64,000 nt of DNA from Streptomyces sp. RPA4-2 (GTDB lineage: Bacteria > Actinomycetota > Actinomycetes > Streptomycetales > Streptomycetaceae): positions 2,790,001-2,854,000 of the forward strand of contig NZ_CP050975.2 of the NCBI RefSeq assembly GCF_012273515.2. The letters are read 5' to 3'. The notes under the pieces are model-generated. The model saw only the letters and a list, made by a program, of their open reading frames with translations. It made no database searches and was not told the DNA's origin. Shown here in pieces: positions 57,958 to 64,000 of this stretch (its first letter is position 1; each line of letters opens with the position of its first letter). The position numbers and the translations under genes are program-made.

Positions 57958-58985
57958 CCCTCCGTACCCGTCTCCTGGTGCTGGTCTCGGCCCTCGTCGT
58001 GCTGGCGGGCGTCGGCACGGCGTCCGTCCTGCACGCGTCGGCCCGCGCCGACCGCCGCGACCATGCCGTACCGGGTGGCCCGCGGATCGCCGCCGGGCAG
58101 GTGGCGCTCAGCACGCGGGGCCGCATGATCTTCCGGAACATGGCGTGGGGCCCGCACCGCGACGAACTGACGTCGGTCCCGGCGTCGGACCCGTCGGGCC
58201 CCCGGACGGCCTCGAAGGTGAAGTGCCTGCGCTTCTACGCGGCCGGGGGCACGGGGGTCTGTCTGCAGTCGCTGCACGGCCCGGTCCAGGACACCTACCG
58301 GGCCGTCATCCTCGACTCCCGCCTCCGGGTGACGGCCCGCTACGACGTCCCCGGCATCCCGTCCCGCGCCCGCGTCTCCCCCAGCGGCCGCTACGCCGCC
58401 TGGACGGCGTTCGTGGGCGGCGACTCGTACGCGGGCACGAACTTCTCGACCCGCGCGGCGGTCGTCGACACCCGCACGGGACGGCTGACCCCGTCCCTGG
58501 AGGCGTTCCGCGTCGTGAAGGACGGCAGGACGTACCACGCGGCGGACGCCAACTTCTGGGGTGTCACCTTCGCCGCCGACGACCGCACGTTCTACGCGAC
58601 GCTCGCCACCCACGGCAGTACGTACCTGGTCCGGGGCGATCTGCGCGCCCGCACCCTGACCACCGTCCACCCGAACGTCGAGTGCCCGTCGCTCTCCCCC
58701 GACGGCACCCGCGTCGCCTACAAGAAGCGGGTGAAGGGCCTCCCGAAGGACGCCCCCTGGCATCTGTACGTCCTGAACCTCCGCACCCTGCGCGAAACCC
58801 CTCTCGCCGAGCCCCGCAGCGTCGACGACCAGGCCGTCTGGCGCGACGACCACACCCTCGTCTACGCCCTCCCCGGTGACTACGGAGCCGACCTGTACAC
58901 CGTCCCGTCCGACGGCACGGGAAAGCCGCGGCGGATCAGCACCGCGGCGGTGTCCCCCGCGTACGTGAACCGTTCGACGGGCTGA
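57954..58985 (+). CDS. Membrane-anchored TolB-like beta-propeller protein
   Basis: The 343-residue protein has an N-terminal anchor (T-R-L-L-V-L-V-S-A-L-V-V-L-A-G-V-G). Repeats with S-P-S-G-R-Y-A-A-W, T-F-A-A-D-D-R-T-F-Y-A-T and L-S-P-D-G-T-R-V-A-Y-K follow, as in TolB/PD40 beta-propellers. It overlaps the MFS gene by ATGA, so the two probably act together at the membrane. No catalytic residues are seen. Confidence 0.8.
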   Translation: MTLRTRLLVLVSALVVLAGVGTASVLHASARADRRDHAVPGGPRIAAGQVALSTRGRMIFRNMAWGPHRDELTSVPASDPSGPRTASKVKCLRFYAAGGTGVCLQSLHGPVQDTYRAVILDSRLRVTARYDVPGIPSRARVSPSGRYAAWTAFVGGDSYAGTNFSTRAAVVDTRTGRLTPSLEAFRVVKDGRTYHAADANFWGVTFAADDRTFYATLATHGSTYLVRGDLRARTLTTVHPNVECPSLSPDGTRVAYKKRVKGLPKDAPWHLYVLNLRTLRETPLAEPRSVDDQAVWRDDHTLVYALPGDYGADLYTVPSDGTGKPRRISTAAVSPAYVNRSTG

Positions 58986-59087
58986 ACCCCACGGAACCAC
59001 CGCCCACCGCCCGCCGCCCGCCGCCCGTAAACCGACGACGGACCGACGACGGACCGTCCGCCGAGTGAGGCGACGCGGGGCCCTCGG

Positions 59088-59489
59088 TCACGGACCGCGG
59101 TTCGGCCTGTAGCGCTCCGGAAAGTCGGGGTGTCCCTGGTACGGGAGGGCGAGATCGAGCAGGTCGTCGCACGGCCAGAGGTCACCGTCGAACCGGCAGT
59201 CGTCACGCTCGCCCCAAGGGCGCTCGGGATCCTCTTCGGCCGGACTGAGCGTGTGCCGGTCCAACACACGTCGCTCGGCCTCGACTTCGCGCAGCGCACG
59301 GGCGGGATCGTGCAGGGCCACGTGCAGCGCGATCATGGTGGGAAATCCGCCAGTATCCCCTTGGCCGAAGTCGACTGCGGCCTCGTGCGCGGTCCATTCC
59401 GCGGCGAATCCGGCCTCGCCACAGCGCCGGGCCACGCCGGCGTCCTCGTCGAGGCGCACCCTGAGGAACGCCGGCAGGTCGTCGGTCAT
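59088..59489 (-). CDS. DUF6221 family protein
   Basis: The 133-residue acidic protein begins M-T-D-D-L-P-A-F-L-R-V-R-L-D-E-D, the start typical of DUF6221. It contains R-E-V-E-A-E-R-R-V-L-D-R-H and a C-terminus with L-A-L-P-Y-Q-G-H-P-D-F-P-E-R-Y-R. The family is actinobacterial and of unknown function, sometimes phage-associated. ATG 59489 follows GAGGATG. Confidence 0.8.
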   Translation of the reverse strand: MTDDLPAFLRVRLDEDAGVARRCGEAGFAAEWTAHEAAVDFGQGDTGGFPTMIALHVALHDPARALREVEAERRVLDRHTLSPAEEDPERPWGERDDCRFDGDLWPCDDLLDLALPYQGHPDFPERYRPNRGP

Positions 59490-59634
59490 GGCGACATCCT
59501 CGGCGGTGGCGCATGCGCCGGCACCTGATTTAGGCCCGTCCCTCACCTCGAGGTGCTGGGCGGCGGTCAGTACCGCGGGCAAGGCGGGACGGACCGGACG
59601 CCGCGCCTCGGCCGGTCCTCCCCCCGAGGCCGGG

Positions 59635-60267
59635 TCAGTCCGTGGGCGGCCGCGGTTCGGACCGCCCGGTGTCGCTCCCGAGGAGGGCCGTGCGCGCGGC
59701 CTTCAGCAGTTCTTCGGAGAGCGCGTCGCCCCGGGTGGCGCGGGCGAGAACCAGGGCTCCGACCATGGTGCAGAGCTGGGCCATGCCGTCGTCGTCGCCG
59801 GTGGCCACCCGAGCGGCGCGGTTGCGCACCCCGTTCCTGTAGATGTGGCGGACGTCGGCCGCCTGCTCGGGCTCGCGCCCCAGGTCGGTGGCGAACCCGG
59901 AGACGGGGCAGCCGTCCCCGGCGTGATCGCGGTGCCAGACCGAGAGGTAGTCCTCGATCATCGTCCGGCGGGCTGCCGCGTGCTCCCCGGCGTGCTCGTG
60001 CTCCCGCTCGACGGCACGCTCCTCGGCCTTCGCCTCCGCCGTCGCCGCCGAGTGTCCCGCCTGCTCCTCGAAGGCATGCGTGATGGCCTCGCCGATCAGG
60101 TCCTCCTTGGAGGCGAACTGCTTGTGGAAGCCGCCGTGGGTGAGCCCGGCGGCCTTCATCAGGTCGGCGATGCTGACCGCGGTGCCCTTCTCACGGAACA
60201 TCCGGGACGCGGTGGCTACGACGCGCTGCCGGTTCTCCTCTGCTTGCGCCCGGGACACCCGGCCCAT
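59635..60267 (-). CDS. TetR/AcrR family regulator, divergent from an MFS pump
   Basis: The 210-residue protein has the helix-turn-helix [24 protein letters not shown] at about 32-56 and a helical sensor domain. It is divergent from the 14-helix MFS gene at 60458. Two 20-bp dyads fill the shared promoter region, the classical arrangement for a local efflux repressor. ATG 60267 follows GGAGAG. Confidence 0.9.
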   Translation of the reverse strand: MGRVSRAQAEENRQRVVATASRMFREKGTAVSIADLMKAAGLTHGGFHKQFASKEDLIGEAITHAFEEQAGHSAATAEAKAEERAVEREHEHAGEHAAARRTMIEDYLSVWHRDHAGDGCPVSGFATDLGREPEQAADVRHIYRNGVRNRAARVATGDDDGMAQLCTMVGALVLARATRGDALSEELLKAARTALLGSDTGRSEPRPPTD

Positions 60268-60284
60268 GGAATCACTCTCCTCAG

Positions 60285-60338
60285 TAGATGTGGCTTGCCA
60301 TCTATCCTACCCCTCGTTTAGATTGCTAGCGACATCTA
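60285..60338. promoter_or_regulatory. Two 20-bp operators between the TetR and MFS genes
   Basis: TAGATGTGGCTTGCCATCTA (60285-60304) and TAGATTGCTAGCGACATCTA (60319-60338) both have TAGAT...ATCTA arms of identical spacing, 34 bp apart. They lie directly upstream of the TetR start and about 120 bp before the MFS start, so the repressor should control both directions. Confidence 0.8.
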
Positions 60339-60457
60339 TTTGCGTCGATGGGATCAACCGGCAGGTCAGCAGGACCACGCGCCGCCTCCCACCGTCCGAG
60401 GGCCGGCGACCCGGGCCCCGCGATCGCAGAACCACCGACCAGCACTGGAGACCACCC

Positions 60458-62089
60458 GTGGCATCACCACCCACCCCCACCGAGTCCTCCACGCCCGCGG
60501 CGTCCACGCCGCCCGTGCCGCCCGCCCGGCGGAACGGCGTTTCCGAGGCGGTGCACCGCCGGCGCTGGGCCATCCTCACCGTGCTCTCGTTCAGCCTCCT
60601 GGTGGTGATGCTGGACAACTCGATCCTCAACGTGGCGATGAAGACCATCGCCCAGCCCGCTCCCGTCGGACTCGGCTCCACCCAGGGCCAGTTGGAGTGG
60701 GCGGTCAACTCCTACACGCTGGTCTTCGCCGGACTGCTCTTCACCGCGGGCCTGCTCGGTGACCGGCTCGGCCGCAAGAAGGTGCTGCTCTTCGGCATGC
60801 TCGTGTTCGGCGCGGGATCCGTGCTGTCCGCGCTGTCGGGCTCGTCCGGGCAGCTCATCACCTTCCGCGCCGTGATGGGCTTCGGCGGCGCCTTCATCCT
60901 GCCCGCCACCCTCGCGATCATCATGAACGTCTTCGAGCCCAAGGAGCAGCCCAAGGCCATCGGCATCTGGACCGGTGTGGTCGGTTTCGCCATCGCCGCC
61001 GGCCCCATCGCCGGCGGTGTCCTGCTGGAGCACTTCTGGTGGGGCTCGGTCTTCCTGGTCAATGTGCCGATCGTGGTGGCCGCGATGGTGGCGATGGCGG
61101 CGATCGTCCCCGACTCCAAGGACCCCCGGCCCGGCAGGCTCGACCCGGTCGGCGTACTGCTGTCGATCGCCGGCCTGGCACTGCTGGTGTACGGCATCAT
61201 CAAGGGCGGCCAGCTGGGCGACTTCACCCGGCCCGAGGCCTGGGCGGCGATACTCGGCGGCCTGGCGGTCCTCGCCGGCTTCGTGGTGTACGAGGCCCGC
61301 AGCGACCATCCGGCCCTCGACGTCGGCTACTTCCGCGACCGGCGGTTCTCCGCGTCCGTCGCCGCCATCGGCCTGGTCTTCTTCGCCCTCATGGGCGTCA
61401 CGTTCTTCAGCGTCTTCTACAACCAGAGCGTGCGCGGCTACAACGTCCTGCAGTCCGGTCTGCTCGTGGTGCCGCTGGCCGTCTCCCAGATGTTCTTCGC
61501 CCCGCGGGCCCGGCTGGTCGTGGGCCGCTTCGGGGCCCGTGCCGTGTGCGCCGGCGGCCTCGTCCTGACCGCCGTGGCCTTCGCCGGCTTCCTGCTGCTC
61601 GGCCAGGACACCCCCATCTGGGTGCTGGAGGTGCTGTTCTTCCTGATGGGCACGGGAATGGCCCATGTGATGCCGCCCGCCACCGTCATGATCATGTCGT
61701 CGCTGCCGCGGGAGAAGGCCGGCTCCGGATCCGCGGTCAACAACACCTTCCGGCAGGTCGGCGGGGCCATGGGGGTCGCCGTCCTGGGGTCGCTGCTGTC
61801 CACCACCTACCGCAACGGCATCGACGGCCGTCTGGGCGCGCTGCCCGCCTCCGACCGGCACACCGCGGGTGAATCCGTCCAGGCGACCCTGACCGTCGCC
61901 GAGAAGCTGGGCCCGGCCGGCAGGTCGTTGGTGCGGCCCGCGCACGACGCCTTCATCCACGCCATGCACATCACCGCGATGGGGTCGGCCGCCGTCGCCC
62001 TGGTCGGCGCGGTCGTCGTACTGGTCTTCCTCCCGGGCAAGGACGCCGCCGTGGCCGCCGGCGGCAGTACCCGGCGCCAGACCGTCTGA
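60458..62089 (+). CDS. DHA2 (EmrB/QacA) family MFS drug-efflux transporter
   Basis: The 543-residue protein has about 14 membrane helices, with the DHA2 motif C-like segments [10 protein letters not shown] and [11 protein letters not shown]. Its N-terminal about 30 residues are Pro/Ser/Thr-rich and cytoplasmic. It should export drugs or natural products with proton antiport. GTG 60458 follows CTGGAGACC. It is controlled, by inference, by the divergent TetR. Confidence 0.9.
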   Translation: MASPPTPTESSTPAASTPPVPPARRNGVSEAVHRRRWAILTVLSFSLLVVMLDNSILNVAMKTIAQPAPVGLGSTQGQLEWAVNSYTLVFAGLLFTAGLLGDRLGRKKVLLFGMLVFGAGSVLSALSGSSGQLITFRAVMGFGGAFILPATLAIIMNVFEPKEQPKAIGIWTGVVGFAIAAGPIAGGVLLEHFWWGSVFLVNVPIVVAAMVAMAAIVPDSKDPRPGRLDPVGVLLSIAGLALLVYGIIKGGQLGDFTRPEAWAAILGGLAVLAGFVVYEARSDHPALDVGYFRDRRFSASVAAIGLVFFALMGVTFFSVFYNQSVRGYNVLQSGLLVVPLAVSQMFFAPRARLVVGRFGARAVCAGGLVLTAVAFAGFLLLGQDTPIWVLEVLFFLMGTGMAHVMPPATVMIMSSLPREKAGSGSAVNNTFRQVGGAMGVAVLGSLLSTTYRNGIDGRLGALPASDRHTAGESVQATLTVAEKLGPAGRSLVRPAHDAFIHAMHITAMGSAAVALVGAVVVLVFLPGKDAAVAAGGSTRRQTV

Positions 62090-62256
62090 ACCCGACGGCG
62101 ATCACGAACCGTCCCCCGAGAGCCCGAGGACGATCACGAACCGCCCCCGTCACCTCGTCAGTTCACTCGACTGACTCAACTCACTCGACGCATCACCTCA
62201 ACGCACCTCAACTCAACTCAACCCAGCTGTTCCCACACTCCTAAGGAGATCGACCG

Positions 62257-63159
62257 ATGGTTGCCGACAACCTTGTTCTCATCCCCGGTGCCGGCGGCGT
62301 GGGCCGCACGGTCTTCGAGCACTTGCGCGTCCAGGATGTGCCGGTGCGATTCATGGTCCGTCGCGAGGACGAACGTACGGCCGAGCTGCGGGCGCTCGGC
62401 GCGGAGGTCGTCATCGGCGACCTGACCCGGCCGGAGACGGTGGCGGCCGCGCTGGAGGGCGTGACGCGGATGTACTTCGCGATGCGCGTCTCGCCGGACC
62501 ACCTGCTGGCCGCGACCGTGGTGGCCTCCGTCGCGAGGGAGTACGGGAGACTGGACGCCCTGGTCGACCTGTCACAGATGACGGTGTCGCAGATGACCGC
62601 CACCAGCACCGAGGAGTCGCACCAGCAGCGGCTGCACTGGCTGGCGGAGCAGGTACTGAACTGGTCCGGCCTGCCCGTGGTGCACATCCGGCCGACGGCG
62701 TTCCTGGACACTCCGCTGTTCACCATGCTGGCCGCGCGGTCGATCCAGGCGGACGGCACCATCGCGCTGCCGTTCGGCACCGGACGCACCTCGCCGGTAG
62801 CGGTGGACGACGTCGCCCGGGTCATCGCCACCGTGCTCCGCGACCCGGCTCCGCACATCGGGCGGGTCCACGAGCTGACCGGGCCGCGCTCGGTCGACAT
62901 GACGGAACTGGCCGCGGAGTTCTCCCGGGCGCTGGGCCGTCCGGTGTCGTACGTGGACATGCCGCAGGACCGGTGGGAGGCCCAGCTCCCCAGGCTGGGG
63001 ATGCCGCCGCACCTCGAACAGCACGTCGCCACCATGGCCCGGTTGCACCGCGACAACCGCTACGACCGCACGACCGACGGCGTCGAGCGCGTCACGGGGG
63101 TCCCGGCCCGGTCGATCGAGGAGTTCGTCGCCGCCCGCAAGGACTTCTACCTGGGCTGA
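62257..63159 (+). CDS. NmrA-like NAD(P)-binding protein
   Basis: The 300-residue protein has the Rossmann start N-L-V-L-I-P-G-A-G-G-V-G-R-T-V-F and the NmrA-type segments V-V-I-G-D-L-T-R-P-E-T, M-Y-F-A-M and V-V-H-I-R-P-T-A-F-L-D. It may be a quinone-type reductase or a redox-sensing protein. ATG 62257 follows AAGGAGATCGACC. It is 167 bp after the MFS gene in the same direction and may belong to the same TetR-controlled unit. Confidence 0.85.
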   Translation: MVADNLVLIPGAGGVGRTVFEHLRVQDVPVRFMVRREDERTAELRALGAEVVIGDLTRPETVAAALEGVTRMYFAMRVSPDHLLAATVVASVAREYGRLDALVDLSQMTVSQMTATSTEESHQQRLHWLAEQVLNWSGLPVVHIRPTAFLDTPLFTMLAARSIQADGTIALPFGTGRTSPVAVDDVARVIATVLRDPAPHIGRVHELTGPRSVDMTELAAEFSRALGRPVSYVDMPQDRWEAQLPRLGMPPHLEQHVATMARLHRDNRYDRTTDGVERVTGVPARSIEEFVAARKDFYLG

Positions 63160-63312
63160 AACGCCCCGGCCGAGGGCGCCCCGCCCTGTCCCGAGTGCGC
63201 CAGTCCGGCACCGAGTACCCGTCCGGGGCGCGCGGGCCTCCCCGGGGGCCGCGCGCGGCGGCAGAGAATTTTTCGGTCGACGCCGCCTGGCGACCTGGCT
63301 AGGGTCGCGGGC

Positions 63313-63723
63313 GTGACGATCGAGTTGAACGATGCCGCACGCAGACTTCTTGACGACGTGAATCCCGCGGTGTTGGCCACCGTGAACCCCGACGGCAGCC
63401 CGCAGACCTCGGTGGTCTGGGTCGCTCGGGACGGCGACGACCTGCTGCTCTCCTCGGCAGCCGGCCGCCGCAAGGTGACCAACGTGGAGCGCGACGCGCG
63501 GGTCAGCCTGACGGTCTACGACCGGGCCGACCCGCTGCGATACCTGGAGGTGCGCGGTACCGCGACGGTGGCCGAGGATCCGGACCGGAAGCTGGCCGTC
63601 GCGCTGGCCGAGCAGTACGAGGGGCCCGGCGCGGGTGAGGAGTACCTGGAACTGCCGCCGGAGCTGGTGCGGGTGGTCGTCAGGATCACCCCGCGACGAC
63701 TGGTCGGCACCTTCGCGGACTGA
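63313..63723 (+). CDS. PPOX-class F420-dependent oxidoreductase
   Basis: The 136-residue protein has the split-barrel flavin/F420 fold: A-V-L-A-T-V-N-P-D-G-S-P-Q-T-S-V-V-W-V, R-R-K-V-T-N-V-E-R-D-A-R-V-S-L and Y-L-E-V-R-G-T-A. This matches the PPOX-class F420-binding family. The substrate is unknown. GTG 63313 is the start that places the fold correctly. Confidence 0.85.
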   Translation: MTIELNDAARRLLDDVNPAVLATVNPDGSPQTSVVWVARDGDDLLLSSAAGRRKVTNVERDARVSLTVYDRADPLRYLEVRGTATVAEDPDRKLAVALAEQYEGPGAGEEYLELPPELVRVVVRITPRRLVGTFAD

Positions 63724-63855
63724 CTGACCGTCTCGGGGTGACTCGAACCCGCGATCTTCTGTCTGGCGACGCCGATCGGGAGCCTGCCCCGTGGACGACC
63801 GGCCCCGGTATCAGAGCAACGCCGACCCAGGGGCAGTGAGTGCGGTGAGGACAGC

Positions 63856-63889
63856 CGCGGGGCCCCGGTCATCGACCGCCGGCCCCGCG
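63856..63889 (-). terminator. GC-rich hairpin after the edge glutamine synthetase gene
   Basis: CGCGGGGCCCCGGTC (63856-63870) and GACCGCCGGCCCCGCG (63874-63889) form an imperfect stem, 33 bp beyond the stop at 63923 on the minus strand. The remainder of 63724-63922 shows no gene, only the tRNA-like fragment discussed among the findings. Confidence 0.6.
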
Positions 63890-63922
63890 TACCGCGTCAC
63901 GAAAAACGTCCCTGACCTGCCC

Positions 63923-64000
63923 CTACAGCACCGGCAGGTTCTTCCGCAGCTCGAGGGCGGTGACCTCGGAGCGGTACTCCTCCCACTCCGCCTTCTTGTT
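63923..64000 (-). CDS. Glutamine synthetase family protein, C-terminus only (partial)
   Basis: The last 78 bases, read on the minus strand, encode K-K-A-E-W-E-E-Y-R-S-E-V-T and then L-R-K-N-L-P-V-L before a TAG stop. This is the typical C-terminal helix and tail of GSI-type glutamine synthetases. In S. coelicolor the gene in this position is glnA2, a gamma-glutamylpolyamine synthetase; that identity is inferred from gene order. Most of the gene lies outside the window. Confidence 0.75.
   Translation of the reverse strand, partial: NKKAEWEEYRSEVTALELRKNLPVL

Noticed and set aside
62150..62225. CAACTCA-type direct repeats before the NmrA-like gene as an operator array
   Set aside because: The sequence is simple CTCAACTCA-type low complexity with no dyad or fixed spacing that supports a binding site.

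Overview
This window is high-GC actinobacterial DNA, almost certainly a Streptomyces chromosome core region. The gene order lipB-lipA-(small ORF)-DUF4191-RDD-glnA-htpX-pspAB ... glnII ... pullulanase-amylase-aglA-malGFE-malR ... glnE ... second glutamine synthetase matches, from general knowledge, the SCO2190-SCO2241 neighbourhood of S. coelicolor. Start codons are a mix of ATG and GTG, Shine-Dalgarno sequences are strong, and long antisense open frames occur opposite real genes, as expected at this GC content. I see no rRNA, CRISPR array, prophage or complete insertion sequence.

Layout. Positions 1-6.1 kb hold a frameshifted WYL regulator, a DUF4240 protein, a repeat-rich gap, a membrane-anchored amidase, a MarP-like membrane serine protease, a GNAT acetyltransferase and a frameshifted TIGR01777 epimerase. 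Positions 6.5-9.4 kb hold a multiply frameshifted FAD-dependent oxidoreductase and an interrupted NsdA-like regulator. Positions 9.7-11.6 kb hold lipoate synthesis (lipB, lipA). Positions 12-17.2 kb hold small membrane proteins, glnA with a clear four-part GlnR box, and the htpX-pspAB pair. Positions 17.2-22.7 kb hold a DUF2252 protein, an interrupted lipoprotein gene, an interrupted winged-helix protein and small proteins. glnII, with a second GlnR box, lies at 23.2-24.2 kb. Positions 24.4-36.4 kb hold an orphan winged-helix regulator, a SDR epimerase, secreted proteins, a sigma-like membrane protein, a PF10118 hydrolase/ferredoxin reductase/TetR cluster and an RsbU/SpoIIE-type phosphatase. 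Positions 36.4-50.3 kb are a complete maltodextrin island: a secreted double-GH13 amylase-pullulanase, a secreted alpha-amylase, aglA, malG, malF, malE and divergent malR, with GCAAG/CTTGC inverted repeats at the promoters. Positions 50.4-64 kb hold a PAP2 protein, glnE, a PNPOx protein, a secreted phosphoesterase, an MFS/beta-propeller pair, a DUF6221 protein, a TetR/MFS/NmrA module with two 20-bp operators, an F420-type PPOX protein and the 3' end of another glutamine synthetase.

How it works together. Two themes dominate. Nitrogen assimilation is represented by two glutamine synthetases under GlnR-type boxes, the GlnE adenylyltransferase that acts on GlnA (whose target tyrosine is visible), and a third synthetase-like gene at the edge. 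Starch use is represented by extracellular amylase and pullulanase feeding an ABC maltodextrin importer and a cytoplasmic alpha-glucosidase, all probably under MalR.

The most unusual signal is the octamer GCTTAAGC, which occurs three times (7962, 19209, 20370). Each copy sits inside a gene, and removing five bases (TTAAG) restores one continuous frame of exact codon length in all three genes. Together with homopolymer frameshifts near 301, 5716 and 6810-7600, every reading-frame lesion I found in a recognisable gene lies in the first 20.4 kb; the rest of the window is clean apart from a short hydrolase relic. This points to an assembly or consensus problem, or to an unexplained insertion process, and should be resolved before these genes are called pseudogenes. 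The best purely biological oddities are a 96-bp tandem array with an inverted arm between convergent genes, 38-bp palindromic repeats bracketed by a Streptomyces REP element, a receiver domain with Gln in place of the phospho-acceptor Asp, and a sigma-like protein fused to a membrane/extracellular domain.
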